DNA of 64,000 nucleotides, taken from positions 169,516-233,515 of the forward strand of contig NZ_JANDJO010000006.1 of assembly GCF_024331145.1 (NCBI RefSeq). Reading direction: 5' to 3'. The stretch is from Shimia sp. CNT1-13L.2. Its GTDB lineage: Bacteria > Pseudomonadota > Alphaproteobacteria > Rhodobacterales > Rhodobacteraceae. Shown here piece by piece: positions 1 to 9,317 of the stretch. The notes below the pieces were generated by a model. The model searched no databases. It worked only from the letters and a program-made list of their open reading frames with translations, and was not told the origin of the DNA. Positions within the stretch are counted from its first letter, which is position 1. Each line of letters opens with the position of its first letter. The position numbers and the translations under genes are program-made.

Positions 1-443
1 CAGGCAAGCGTTTTGGTATCGGGGTCAAACAACCAACCGGCAACAAGGTCGGTACTCCCCATGGTGATCCCGTCGATATAGTCGGCCTTGTTCAGGCCCG
101 CCGCTTTCGAACAGGCGCCGCACATGATCACGGTGCCGCCATCCGCGATAAAGGCCTTGAGCATGTCCTGAACCGAGGTCCCATTGTCCGCCATAAGGCC
201 GTGAACATGGCTTGGGCGTTTCTTGTCGGCAAGGTAAACGGCCCGCACGTTCATCCAGATCGCCGTATCGTGCCCCTGCTTCTGCGCCTTTTGATGGGCA
301 AACATAATCGCTTTGGCCGCGGCCCAAGTGTCATCGGTGGTCAGGTTGACAAACAGGCGCGGCTTGACGGTCTCTGCAACCGCGAGCATCGGGCTCAGAA
401 CCAGGGCAACCGCCAGAACCAACCGTTTCAAAATCGTTTTCAT
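1..443 (-). CDS. DsrE-like secreted protein, C-terminus beyond window
   Basis: The first ~147 residues are visible and the gene runs off the left edge. It starts with a short basic region and a hydrophobic stretch ending in AVAE, a typical cleavable signal peptide. The following alpha/beta domain, with the segment TVIMCGACSKAAGL, resembles DsrE/DsrF-type sulfur-relay folds, whose cysteine can carry sulfane sulfur. The ATG at 443 was chosen because GGAG lies six bases upstream; an in-frame ATG at 449 sits almost on top of that site. A periplasmic sulfur-related role is inferred only, and the family assignment is moderate. Confidence 0.6.
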   Translation of the reverse strand, partial: MKTILKRLVLAVALVLSPMLAVAETVKPRLFVNLTTDDTWAAAKAIMFAHQKAQKQGHDTAIWMNVRAVYLADKKRPSHVHGLMADNGTSVQDMLKAFIADGGTVIMCGACSKAAGLNKADYIDGITMGSTDLVAGWLFDPDTKTLA

Positions 444-617
444 AGACATCTCCAGTCTTCAGCGCGTTTCACGGTCACAAATATTCCAAAATCAATACGT
501 ATTAAAGTCAGAACATTACTGCGCTGGAGGGTTATTCTGACGCAGCCCTTCCGTCACAAGCTTGAAATCACCCTGCTTTCCTGTTGAACTGGTGCCCAAC
601 TGGCAGGGAGGACGGCC

Positions 618-1751
618 ATGTCTTTGAAAGAACCCGCTTTTACCCTTGGCGTGGAAGAGGAATACCTTCTCGTCGACAAGGACAGCTTCGATCTGGCCCC
701 TGCCCCCGAAGCTCTGATGCAAGAGTGCATGAGCGAACTTGAGGGGCAAGTCAGCCCCGAGTTCCTAAGCTGCCAGATCGAAATTGGCACCACCGTCTGC
801 CAAACTGTCGGTGACGCGCGCGAAGAACTAAAGCGCCTGCGTGCCACGGTGGCGCGTGTTGCGGGTAAGTATAACCTCGCCCCGATCGCGGCCTCTTGCC
901 ATCCATTCTCGGACTGGCGCAAGCAGCACCACACCGACAAGGAACGCTACAATGCGCTTCGCGATGACCTCGCGGGCGTCGTGCGGCGGATGCTGATCTG
1001 CGGGATGCACGTGCACGTCGGCATCGAGAACAAGGACCAGCGCGTCGACCTGATGAACCAGCTTAAGTATTTCCTGCCACACTTGCTGGCACTGAGCTGT
1101 TCCTCGCCATTCTGGCAGGGCGAAGACACCGGTCTCAGCTGTTATCGCCTGACCGTTTTCGACAACCTGCCCCGCACCGGCCTGCCGCCCCGCATGGAAG
1201 GCTGGGGGGAATTCGAACGTTCCGTGGCCGCCATGACCGACATCGGGGTGATCGAGGATGCCTCGAAAATCTGGTGGGACCTGCGCCCCTCATCGCGTTT
1301 TCCGACCATCGAAAGCCGCATCTGCGATGTCTCTCCGCGCCTCGAGAACACGCTGACGCTGGCCGCACTGAACCAAGCGCTCTGCCGGATGCTCTGGCGT
1401 CTGGCCACCAAGAACCAGCGTTGGCGGCTCTATGACAACTTCCTTGTCGCAGAGAACCGGTGGCGCGCGCAACGCTATGGAATCTCGGAAGGTTTGATCG
1501 ATTGGGGACTCAGGGAAATCGTGCCATTCTCGGAACTCGCACATGAAATCGTCGAACTGATCGAAGAAGACGCGGCCGCGTTGTCTTCGCTGCGAGAGGT
1601 GGAAAACACGCTGGCAATCATCGCGACCGGCAACAGCGCCGATCAGCAACGAGCGGTCTACAACGATGCGATACAGGCCGACTATTCCCACGATGACGCC
1701 CTGCGCGCCGTCGTGCGCCACCTGATCGAGGAATTCCATACCGACCTCTAG
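618..1751 (+). CDS. YbdK-type carboxylate-amine ligase (GCS2 family)
   Basis: The 377-residue product begins with the [10 protein letters not shown] signature of the glutamate-cysteine ligase 2 (YbdK/COG2170) family and has the family length. Members are ATP-grasp-like enzymes that join a carboxylate to an amine; E. coli YbdK has weak glutamate-cysteine ligase activity, but the physiological substrate is usually unknown. Other family-like segments are CGMHVHVG near residue 133 and [15 protein letters not shown] near residue 223. GGGAGG lies six bases before the ATG. It appears to be a stand-alone gene; the next gene starts 122 bases downstream. Confidence 0.85.
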   Translation: MSLKEPAFTLGVEEEYLLVDKDSFDLAPAPEALMQECMSELEGQVSPEFLSCQIEIGTTVCQTVGDAREELKRLRATVARVAGKYNLAPIAASCHPFSDWRKQHHTDKERYNALRDDLAGVVRRMLICGMHVHVGIENKDQRVDLMNQLKYFLPHLLALSCSSPFWQGEDTGLSCYRLTVFDNLPRTGLPPRMEGWGEFERSVAAMTDIGVIEDASKIWWDLRPSSRFPTIESRICDVSPRLENTLTLAALNQALCRMLWRLATKNQRWRLYDNFLVAENRWRAQRYGISEGLIDWGLREIVPFSELAHEIVELIEEDAAALSSLREVENTLAIIATGNSADQQRAVYNDAIQADYSHDDALRAVVRHLIEEFHTDL

Positions 1752-1873
1752 GCATGGGTAGAAATACGGAAGCACAAATTTGCGGGTTTGTTTTGCAATT
1801 TTGCGCGCTGACACACTGCTGCAAGATTTGTATAATTTAACGACTGTTCAATTGCGCGTTTTGGGAGGAACCG

Positions 1874-3019
1874 ATGGATTTCGCACTCACCGAAGAACAA
1901 ACCCTGATCTTTGATATGGCCAAGGGCTTTGGCGAAGAGCATATCGCTCCCAACGCCCAGAAGTGGGAGGCCGAAGGCAGCATCCCCAAGGAACTCTGGC
2001 CACAGCTGGCCGAGCTTGGGTTCGGGGGCCTTTACGTTTCCGAAGAATACGGTGGCTCGGGCCTGTCGCGCCTTGATGCCACACTGGTCTTCGAAGCACT
2101 GGCCATGTCCTGCCCCGCCGTTGGCTCGTTCCTGTCGATCCACAACATGTGCGGCGGCATGATCGACAAGTTCGGCAGCGAGGAAACCAAGCAGGCCTGG
2201 CTCCCTGCTCTCTGCTCGATGGAAAAGGTCTTTTCCTATTGCCTGACCGAACCTGGGTCCGGGTCTGACGCCGCCGCGCTGCGCACGCGCGCCGAAAAGA
2301 CCAATGAAGGCTACAAGATGAACGGCACCAAAGCCTTCATCTCGGGCGGCAACTACTCGGACGTCTATGTCACGATGTGCCGCACCGGCGAAGAGGGCCC
2401 CAAGGGGATCTCGACGATGATCGTGGAAAACGGCACTCCCGGTCTCAGCTATGGTGCCAATGAAAACAAGATGGGCTGGAAAGCCCAGCCTACCAGCCAG
2501 GTCCAGTTCGACGACTGCATGGTCCCGCACGAAAACCTGATGGGTGAGGAAGGCAAAGGCTTTTCCTACGCCATGGCGGGCCTTGACGGTGGCCGGCTGA
2601 ACATTTCGGCTGGTGCCCTCGGCGGCGCGCAGAACGCCCTTGACCTGACGATGCAGTACATGTCCGAGCGCAAGGCCTTCGGGAAGCCGATCAACCAGTT
2701 CCAGGCGCTTCAATTCCGTCTGGCAGAGTACGAAACCAAACTACAAGCAGCCCGCACCTTCCTGCGCCAGGCGGCTTGGAAGCTCGACACCGGCGCGCAT
2801 GACGCGACCAAGTTCTGCGCAATGGCGAAACTGATGGTAACCGACGTAGCCTTTGAAGTCGCAAACGGCTGTCTGCAACTGCATGGCGGTTATGGCTATC
2901 TGGCGGACTATGGTATCGAAAAGATCGTACGTGACCTGCGGGTTCACCAGATCCTGGAAGGCACCAACGAGATCATGCGCCTGATCGTGTCGCGCCAGAT
3001 GATCGCAGACGCGGCCTGA
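1874..3019 (+). CDS. Acyl-CoA dehydrogenase, probable isobutyryl-CoA dehydrogenase
   Basis: The 381-residue flavoprotein has the full acyl-CoA dehydrogenase architecture: helical N-domain, middle beta-domain with CLTEPGSGSDA near residue 118, and C-terminal helical domain with LQLHGGYGYL. The catalytic-base region EGTNEIMR lies near residue 364. It would oxidise an acyl-CoA to its 2,3-enoyl form and pass electrons to ETF. Its place immediately before a hydroxyisobutyryl-CoA hydrolase and hydroxyisobutyrate dehydrogenase argues for isobutyryl-CoA in valine breakdown. GGGAGG precedes the ATG at the expected distance. A short-branched or short-chain acyl-CoA dehydrogenase role remains possible. 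Confidence 0.85.
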   Translation: MDFALTEEQTLIFDMAKGFGEEHIAPNAQKWEAEGSIPKELWPQLAELGFGGLYVSEEYGGSGLSRLDATLVFEALAMSCPAVGSFLSIHNMCGGMIDKFGSEETKQAWLPALCSMEKVFSYCLTEPGSGSDAAALRTRAEKTNEGYKMNGTKAFISGGNYSDVYVTMCRTGEEGPKGISTMIVENGTPGLSYGANENKMGWKAQPTSQVQFDDCMVPHENLMGEEGKGFSYAMAGLDGGRLNISAGALGGAQNALDLTMQYMSERKAFGKPINQFQALQFRLAEYETKLQAARTFLRQAAWKLDTGAHDATKFCAMAKLMVTDVAFEVANGCLQLHGGYGYLADYGIEKIVRDLRVHQILEGTNEIMRLIVSRQMIADAA

Positions 3020-3104
3020 TCACCCACCCACTCAAGCGTCCGGCGAAATCCGGGCGCCTTTCCTGCAACCCGCAAGGCTAAAATCACGGGGACTCGCCTA
3101 CGTC

Positions 3105-4145
3105 ATGAGCGACATTTCCATCCGCAAGGCAGGTAAGACCGGCCGCATCACCTTTACCCGTCCAAAAGCGCTCAACGCGATGAGCTACGAGATGTGCATC
3201 GCCATCGAAGACGCATTGGATGCCTGGGAAAATGATGATGACGTCAAGATGATCGTGATCGACGCCGAGGGCGAAAAGGCCTTTTGCGCGGGCGGTGACA
3301 TCGCCGACCTCTACAACACCGGAAGGGCCAAAGATTACGCGTACGGGCAAAAATTCTGGGCCGATGAGTACAGAATGAACGCCAAAATGTTCGAATTCGG
3401 CAAGCCGGTCGCAAGCTTTATGCAGGGCTTCACGATGGGTGGAGGCGTAGGTGTAGGGTGTCACGGCAGCCACCGCGTTGTCGGAGAAAGCAGCCAGATC
3501 GCCATGCCGGAATGCGGGATCGGGCTGGTGCCAGACGTCGGTGGATCATACATCCTTGCACATGCACCTGGGCGGATGGGCGAGTATCTGGGCCTTACGG
3601 CCGCGCGCCTCAATGCCGGCGATGCAATCACCGCTGGCTTTGCGGACTACTATATCCCCGAAAGCAAGTGGCCTGCCCTGATAGGCAATCTGGAAGAGAC
3701 CGGTGACTGGACCTTGATCGATGCTGCGGCAACAGAAGCACCTGAAGGGCAAGTTGGCCCGATGCTCGAGGAAATCAACTCGACCTTTGGCGGCGAGAGC
3801 CTTGTCGACATCGTGAATGCGCTCAAGGCGCAAGACAGCGCATTCGCGCAGGACGCGCTAAAGAAACTGTCGCGCAACTCCCCCCTCGCGATGGGATGTG
3901 CCCTTGAGATCATCCACCGTGTCCGCAGCACCAAGGACATTCGCGCCGCGCTTGAGCAGGAATATCGCTTTACCTACCGCGCAATGGAGCATGGTGACTT
4001 CCTCGAAGGTATCCGCGCTCAGATCATCGACAAAGACCGCAACCCGCAATGGCAACACAGCCTGGAAACGCTGCCAGCCGTCGCCGTGAGCCAGATGCTC
4101 ATGCCGCTTGGGGATGCGAAACTGAGTTTTGAAAAGGGAGAATGA
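3105..4145 (+). CDS. 3-hydroxyisobutyryl-CoA hydrolase (crotonase family)
   Basis: The 346-residue crotonase-fold protein is longer than ordinary enoyl-CoA hydratases and fits the HIBCH subfamily. The oxyanion-hole segment AFCAGGDIADLY is near residue 60, and the MPECGIGLVPDVGGSY segment near residue 130 matches the HIBCH motif that holds the catalytic Glu and Asp. It would hydrolyse 3-hydroxyisobutyryl-CoA to free 3-hydroxyisobutyrate, the substrate of the next gene's enzyme. It ends three bases before that gene, so the two are probably co-translated. The Shine-Dalgarno before its ATG is weak. Confidence 0.85.
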   Translation: MSDISIRKAGKTGRITFTRPKALNAMSYEMCIAIEDALDAWENDDDVKMIVIDAEGEKAFCAGGDIADLYNTGRAKDYAYGQKFWADEYRMNAKMFEFGKPVASFMQGFTMGGGVGVGCHGSHRVVGESSQIAMPECGIGLVPDVGGSYILAHAPGRMGEYLGLTAARLNAGDAITAGFADYYIPESKWPALIGNLEETGDWTLIDAAATEAPEGQVGPMLEEINSTFGGESLVDIVNALKAQDSAFAQDALKKLSRNSPLAMGCALEIIHRVRSTKDIRAALEQEYRFTYRAMEHGDFLEGIRAQIIDKDRNPQWQHSLETLPAVAVSQMLMPLGDAKLSFEKGE

Positions 4146-4148
4146 GCC

Positions 4149-5021
4149 ATGAAGATCGGATTTATCGGATTGGGCAACATGGGCGGCCCGATGGCGGCCA
4201 ACCTTGCGAAAGCAGGCCACGAAGTCACCGGCTTCGACATGGCCGATGTCGCCATTGATGGCGTCACCATGGCCGCATCCGGAACTGAGGCCGCCAAAGG
4301 CGCGGATGTGGTGATCACCATGCTACCCAACGGCCAGATCCTGCGCGCCGTTGCGGGCGACATCATCCCTGCGATGGAAAAAGGTGCAGCCCTTGTGGAT
4401 TGCTCGACCGTCGACGTCGACAGCGCCCGCGCCGTGGCCGAACAGGCCGCCGAAGCGGGCCTTCTGTCGGTCGATGCGCCGGTGTCCGGCGGTGTTGGTG
4501 GCGCGGCCGGCGGCACGCTGACCTTCATGGCGGGCGGATCCGCCGAAGCCTTTGCCAAGGCTGAACCGTTGTTTGACATCATGGGCCAAAAAGCCGTGCA
4601 TTGCGGCGAAGCCGGCGCAGGCCAGGCTGCCAAGATATGCAACAATATGATCCTTGGCGTGACCATGATTGCCACCTGCGAGGCCTTTGCCCTGGCAGAC
4701 AAGCTCGGACTTGACCGTCAAAAGATGTTCGACGTCGTCTCGACCTCCTCCGGCTATAGCTGGACGATGAATGCCTATTGCCCGGCCCCGGGTGTTGGTC
4801 CGCAATCGCCGTCCGACAACGACTACAAGCCCGGTTTCGCGGCTGAACTGATGCTGAAAGACCTTCGCCTCTCGCAACAGGCCGCGGAAAGCGCCGATGC
4901 CGATACCCCTATGGGCCAGATCGCAACAGCGCTTTACGAACAGTTCGTTGAATCCGAAGACGGCCTGGGGATGGATTTCTCGGCCATGCTGCCGCGTTTC
5001 GAAAAGCGCGGACGCGGCTGA
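4149..5021 (+). CDS. mmsB: 3-hydroxyisobutyrate dehydrogenase
   Basis: The 290-residue protein starts with the dinucleotide-binding motif GFIGLGNMGGPMAANL. It carries the beta-hydroxyacid dehydrogenase motif DAPVSGGVGGAAGGTL near residue 117 and the catalytic-lysine segment GQAAKICNN near residue 158. It would oxidise 3-hydroxyisobutyrate to methylmalonate semialdehyde with NAD+, the last step encoded in this valine cluster. GGGAG precedes the ATG and overlaps the end of the upstream hydrolase gene. The methylmalonate-semialdehyde dehydrogenase (mmsA) is not in the window. Confidence 0.92.
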   Translation: MKIGFIGLGNMGGPMAANLAKAGHEVTGFDMADVAIDGVTMAASGTEAAKGADVVITMLPNGQILRAVAGDIIPAMEKGAALVDCSTVDVDSARAVAEQAAEAGLLSVDAPVSGGVGGAAGGTLTFMAGGSAEAFAKAEPLFDIMGQKAVHCGEAGAGQAAKICNNMILGVTMIATCEAFALADKLGLDRQKMFDVVSTSSGYSWTMNAYCPAPGVGPQSPSDNDYKPGFAAELMLKDLRLSQQAAESADADTPMGQIATALYEQFVESEDGLGMDFSAMLPRFEKRGRG

Positions 5022-5123
5022 TCGTCCCAAAGAACATGCGAGATGCGCCAACCGCGCGTCTCGCCTCTCGACAAACCGGTACCAGACACCACATAGAAAG
5101 GTATCGAGAGTTTGGAGAGAAAC

Positions 5124-5327
5124 ATGGCTTCCAAGATTTTTGCCAAGAACGTCGGCGGCAGCGACCGCTGGCTTCGTATCATCGGCGGCGCAACCCTGAC
5201 CGCAGGGTTCTTCGTGTCGGGTAACCCGCTGCTTTTGATCGGTGTACCGATCGCAGCAACAGGTATCTTTTCGACCTGCTTCCTGTATTCGCTGATTGGC
5301 TTCAGCACTGCAAAGACAAGCAGCTAA
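5124..5327 (+). CDS. DUF2892 family small membrane protein
   Basis: The 67-residue protein has the DUF2892 layout: a short N-terminal segment with RWLRIIGG, then two hydrophobic helices separated by a short turn around residues 21-55. Such domains occur alone or fused to rhodaneses and their function is unknown. The ATG at 5124 was chosen because GGAGAG lies four bases upstream; an in-frame TTG at 5112 would place that site inside the gene. The gene is convergent with uvrA and is followed by a strong hairpin that contains the uvrA stop codon. Confidence 0.75.
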   Translation: MASKIFAKNVGGSDRWLRIIGGATLTAGFFVSGNPLLLIGVPIAATGIFSTCFLYSLIGFSTAKTSS

Positions 5328-5336
5328 ACCCTTGCG

Positions 5337-5367
5337 AGGTCGCCGTTATTCAGCGGCGACCTTCTTT
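5337..5367 (+). terminator. Hairpin terminator after the DUF2892 gene, overlapping the uvrA stop
   Basis: GGTCGCCG and CGGCGACC form an 8-bp perfect stem, extendable by an A-T pair, around an 8-base loop. It is followed on the plus strand by TTCTTT. The uvrA stop codon lies in the loop, so the element probably serves the plus-strand gene. Confidence 0.6.
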
Positions 5368-8204
5368 GGCTCCAGCATGTCCTTGAGATAGTGGCCTGTG
5401 TGGCTCCGCTCGACCTTGGCCACGTCTTCCGGCGTGCCAACGGCAACGATTTCACCACCGCCATCGCCCCCCTCGGGGCCGATATCGATGATCCAATCGG
5501 CGGTTTTGACAACGTCGAGGTTGTGTTCAATCACCACCACAGTATTGCCCTGATCCACCAGTTCATGCAGCACTTCCAACAACTTACGCACATCTTCAAA
5601 GTGCAGACCCGTTGTCGGTTCGTCGAGAATATAGAGCGTCTTGCCGGTTGAACGTTTGGCCAGTTCCTTGGACAGTTTCACGCGCTGCGCTTCGCCGCCC
5701 GAAAGCGTGGTCGCCTGCTGTCCGACCTTGATATAATCAAGGCCAACACGACTTAGGGCTTCCATCTTGTCGCGGATCGACGGCACCGCCTTGAAGAATT
5801 CCTTGGCGTCCTCAACCGTCATATCCAGGACGTCGGCGATGCTCTTGCCCTTGAACTTGATCTCCAGCGTTTCGCGATTGTACCGCGCGCCACCACAGGT
5901 TTCGCAGGTCACGTAGACGTCGGGCAGGAAGTGCATCTCGATCTTGATGACACCGTCGCCCTGACAGGCTTCGCAGCGCCCTCCCTTGACGTTAAAGCTG
6001 AAACGGCCCGGCTTGTAGCCACGTGCCTTTGCTTCGGGCAGACCGGCAAACCAGTCACGGATCGGGGTGAAAGCGCCGGTATAGGTTGCCGGGTTTGACC
6101 GTGGCGTACGCCCGATGGGCCGCTGGTCAATGTCGATGACCTTGTCGAGGTGTTCCAGCCCCTTGATGCTTTCGCAGGGCGCAGGGGTTTGCCGGGCGCC
6201 ATTGAGGCGCATGGAGGCCGTCTTGAACAGGGTCTCAATGGTCAGGGTCGACTTGCCGCCACCGGAGACACCCGTGACGCAGACAAATTTGCCCAGCGGG
6301 AATTCGGCCGTCACGTTCTGAAGGTTGTTGCCCGTGGCCTTGACCACCTTGATCGACTTGCCATTGCCCTTGCGGCGTTCCGTCGGGACCGCGATTTCGC
6401 GCTGGCCGCTCAGGTATTGTCCCGTCAGCGACGCGGCATCGGCCTTGATGGCCTCTGGCGTTCCGTGGCTGACCACCTGCCCGCCGTGCACACCTGCCCC
6501 CGGACCAATATCGAAGACATAGTCTGCTTCCCGGATCGCCTCTTCGTCATGTTCGACAACGATCACGGTATTTCCCTGATCCCGCAGGTTTTTCAACGTG
6601 CCAAGCAGGCGATCATTGTCCCGCTGGTGCAGACCGATCGAAGGTTCGTCGAGCACATAGAGAACGCCAGTCAGGCCCGATCCGATTTGCGAGGCAAGGC
6701 GGATACGTTGGCTTTCACCGCCGCTCAGCGTGCCGCTCGAGCGCGACAACGACAGGTATTCCAAACCAACGTTGTTGAGAAATCCGAGACGCTCGCGAAT
6801 TTCCTTCACGATGGCCCGCGCGATTTCCTGTTTTTGCGCGGTCAGATGATTGGGAACATCTTCGATCCACGCAAGAGCCTCCCGGATTGACATCTGAACA
6901 ACCTGCCCCACGTGCAGGCCGGCAATCTTCACGGCAAGGGCTTCTTCCCGCAGGCGATAGCCACCACAGGAGCCGCAGGGACGATTGTTCTGATAGCGTT
7001 CGAATTCCTCACGAATCCAGTTCGAATCCGTCTCGCGGTACCGCCGCTCCATGTTGGGAATGACACCTTCGAACACGCGGGTGACCTGGTAAACACGGCC
7101 CCCTTCGTCGTATCGGAACGGAATTTCCTCGTCGCCCGAACCATAGAGGAACACCTGCTGAACATGCTTGGGCAGGTTTTTCCACGGGGTGTTCTTGTCA
7201 AACTCATAGTGTTTGGCGATCGCCTCGATGGTCTGCAGGAAGTACGGCGACTTTCCCTTTCGCCACGGGGCCAGGGCACCGTCATAAACCTTCAGCGTGG
7301 CATCCGGCACAACAAGACGTTCATCAAAGAACAGCTCTGCACCAAGACCATCGCAATCCGGACAGGCGCCAAATGGGGCGTTGAACGAGAACAGGCGCGG
7401 TTCGATTTCGGGAATGGTGAACCCGCTCACCGGGCAGGCAAAGTTCTCCGAGAACGTGATACGCTCGGCGTCGCCTTCACGCGGCGCGGTTTCAAGGATC
7501 GCGATGCCATCCGCCAGATCAAGCGCGGTGCGCAGGCTGTCTGCGAGGCGGGTTTCCATGCCCTCGCGTACGACAAGACGGTCCACGACAACATCAATGT
7601 CATGGCGGTATTTCTTGTCCAGCGTCGGCGGCTCGTCCAGCTCATAGAACTCGCCATCCACCTTCACCCGCTGGAAACCCTGCTTGCGCAGTTCCAGAAA
7701 CTCTTTGCGGTACTCGCCCTTGCGGTCCCGCACGATGGGGGCAAGCAGATAGCCACGGGTCCCCTCTTCCAGCCCCATGATCCGGTCGACCATATCCTGA
7801 ACCTGCTGGGCTTCGATCGGCAGGCCCGTTGCTGGACTAAAGGGGGTACCGGCACGCGCGAACAGCAGACGCAGGTAATCGTAGATTTCCGTAACCGTGC
7901 CAACGGTCGAACGCGGGTTCTTGGAGGTGGTCTTTTGTTCTATGGAAATCGCAGGTGACAGGCCGCTGATGTGGTCGACATCCGGTTTTTCCATCATATC
8001 GAGGAACTGGCGCGCATAGGCCGACAGGGATTCGACATAGCGGCGCTGGCCTTCCGCATAGATCGTATCGAACGCCAGTGATGACTTTCCCGAACCGGAA
8101 AGTCCTGTAATCACAACAAGCTGGTCGCGCGGAATATCGACGTCGATACCCTTGAGATTGTGTTCGCGCGCGCCCCGCACCTCGATGTTCTTCAACTCAG
8201 CCAT
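5346..8204 (-). CDS. uvrA: Excinuclease ABC subunit A
   Basis: The 952-residue protein is full length for UvrA. It has two ABC ATPase halves with Walker [10 protein letters not shown] near residue 31 and GVSGGGKST in the second half. Both signature motifs (LSGGE) and the CxxC zinc-finger pairs ([20 protein letters not shown]) are present. UvrA dimers scan DNA for bulky lesions and load UvrB in nucleotide excision repair. The [19 protein letters not shown] start at 8204 matches the universal UvrA N-terminus; an upstream in-frame start at 8258 was rejected. A LexA box lies 66 bases upstream. Confidence 0.98.
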   Translation of the reverse strand: MAELKNIEVRGAREHNLKGIDVDIPRDQLVVITGLSGSGKSSLAFDTIYAEGQRRYVESLSAYARQFLDMMEKPDVDHISGLSPAISIEQKTTSKNPRSTVGTVTEIYDYLRLLFARAGTPFSPATGLPIEAQQVQDMVDRIMGLEEGTRGYLLAPIVRDRKGEYRKEFLELRKQGFQRVKVDGEFYELDEPPTLDKKYRHDIDVVVDRLVVREGMETRLADSLRTALDLADGIAILETAPREGDAERITFSENFACPVSGFTIPEIEPRLFSFNAPFGACPDCDGLGAELFFDERLVVPDATLKVYDGALAPWRKGKSPYFLQTIEAIAKHYEFDKNTPWKNLPKHVQQVFLYGSGDEEIPFRYDEGGRVYQVTRVFEGVIPNMERRYRETDSNWIREEFERYQNNRPCGSCGGYRLREEALAVKIAGLHVGQVVQMSIREALAWIEDVPNHLTAQKQEIARAIVKEIRERLGFLNNVGLEYLSLSRSSGTLSGGESQRIRLASQIGSGLTGVLYVLDEPSIGLHQRDNDRLLGTLKNLRDQGNTVIVVEHDEEAIREADYVFDIGPGAGVHGGQVVSHGTPEAIKADAASLTGQYLSGQREIAVPTERRKGNGKSIKVVKATGNNLQNVTAEFPLGKFVCVTGVSGGGKSTLTIETLFKTASMRLNGARQTPAPCESIKGLEHLDKVIDIDQRPIGRTPRSNPATYTGAFTPIRDWFAGLPEAKARGYKPGRFSFNVKGGRCEACQGDGVIKIEMHFLPDVYVTCETCGGARYNRETLEIKFKGKSIADVLDMTVEDAKEFFKAVPSIRDKMEALSRVGLDYIKVGQQATTLSGGEAQRVKLSKELAKRSTGKTLYILDEPTTGLHFEDVRKLLEVLHELVDQGNTVVVIEHNLDVVKTADWIIDIGPEGGDGGGEIVAVGTPEDVAKVERSHTGHYLKDMLEPKKVAAE

Positions 8205-8269
8205 CAAAGCCCCCAGTAAACGTAGCCTAGAGATAGGGCAGATGGCGCGAGTCTCCAACAGGAAAAAGT

Positions 8270-8284
8270 GAACAAAGTGTGAAC
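8270..8284 (-). promoter_or_regulatory. LexA (SOS) box upstream of uvrA
   Basis: Read on the minus strand the site is GTTC-ACACTTT-GTTC, an exact match to the alphaproteobacterial LexA direct repeat GTTC-N7-GTTC. It lies 66 bases before the uvrA start, the right place to repress the promoter. It also lies about 80 bases before the divergent rhodanese gene. The match is read directly; LexA control is inferred from the known consensus. Confidence 0.85.
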
Positions 8285-8363
8285 CTGCGGTTTTCCATTT
8301 GTATTCTAATTTTGGAATGTTATATTCAGCACTAACGGGCCAACCACGACGGAGAGGGACAAC

Positions 8364-8723
8364 ATGTTCGGATTTCTTTCAGCCGCAAAATCGGGAATGA
8401 GTGCTCAGGATGCTGTGGCCGGTGCGGAAGACGGAACTGTGACCATTCTCGATGTGCGCGACCTGGGGGAAGTCACCCAAACCGGTATCGCCAACGGCGC
8501 GGTCCACATCCCGCTCATGCGCCTTCGCGACATGGCAGACCCCCGCCATCCGGATTACCACCCGTCTCTCAAAACATCAGACAAGATCGCGGTCTACTGT
8601 GCTTCCGGTGCCCGCTCGCACTCGGCCAAGTCGATCCTGTCCCAATTAGGCTACAACGACGTTCACAACATCGGCGGTCTTGCGCACTGGGTGCGTGCAG
8701 GTGGCGCGGTTTCCACCGCCTGA
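8364..8723 (+). CDS. Rhodanese-like sulfurtransferase
   Basis: The 119-residue single rhodanese domain has the active-site loop YCASGARS with the probable catalytic cysteine at residue 79. The CH2A-like segment ILDVRD lies near residue 28. Such proteins move sulfane sulfur; the acceptor is unknown. GGAGAGGG precedes the ATG. The gene is divergent from uvrA, shares its promoter region, and its stop codon abuts the stop of the next, oppositely oriented gene with no spacer. Confidence 0.85.
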   Translation: MFGFLSAAKSGMSAQDAVAGAEDGTVTILDVRDLGEVTQTGIANGAVHIPLMRLRDMADPRHPDYHPSLKTSDKIAVYCASGARSHSAKSILSQLGYNDVHNIGGLAHWVRAGGAVSTA

Positions 8724-9284
8724 TCAGGTTTTACGCGCCAGAGCCCAGGCACAGATCGGCATCTTGGGATCATTCTCGAGGCTATCGATCTTTTCATCGT
8801 ACATCGGCGGCCAGACGTCTTCGAGGTTGCGCTTGGCGGCGTTGCGATTGCCCCACTGTTCGGAATGAACCTCGTCCTCGTCGAACCCGCATTCGATCAA
8901 CAGGTTCTTGAGACCGCGGGCCGACCAGCGGGAATTGTCCATTGGCGCGGCGTGGAACGGGATGAAAAACGGCACGGCAACCCAGAAGTGCCCGCCCTTC
9001 TTGAGCATCCGGCGCACGTTCTTGGTCGCGGCATAGGGCCGGTCAAGATGCTCCCAGACCTGATTGGCGAGGATCAGGTCAAACTTGCGCGGCTTGCCCT
9101 CTTCGGTCAGGTACGGTCCGGCGCAAATATCATAGGCCGGATAGCGAAATTTCTGGTACGAGCGAAACTTGAACATCTCGCCCCAATTCCCGGAAATCTC
9201 CGCTACATCCAGCTTTTCCGGACCAAGAGACCGGATCATCTTCCGGCTCGACTTGGCCATCACAATACGGTTGAGACTCGGCAC
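8724..9284 (-). CDS. SAM-dependent methyltransferase-like protein
   Basis: The 186-residue protein has the core of a class I methyltransferase: FDLILANQVWEHLDRP near residue 88 corresponds to the post-motif segment of Methyltransf_11-type enzymes. The glycine-rich motif I (AEISGNWGE near residue 28) is degenerate. The acceptor substrate cannot be told. It lies downstream of lpdA on the same strand with a 33-base gap and might be transcribed with it. Confidence 0.65.
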   Translation of the reverse strand: MPSLNRIVMAKSSRKMIRSLGPEKLDVAEISGNWGEMFKFRSYQKFRYPAYDICAGPYLTEEGKPRKFDLILANQVWEHLDRPYAATKNVRRMLKKGGHFWVAVPFFIPFHAAPMDNSRWSARGLKNLLIECGFDEDEVHSEQWGNRNAAKRNLEDVWPPMYDEKIDSLENDPKMPICAWALARKT

Positions 9285-9317
9285 GCTCTCTCCCCGAAAA
9301 TGAACACAAACAAATAC

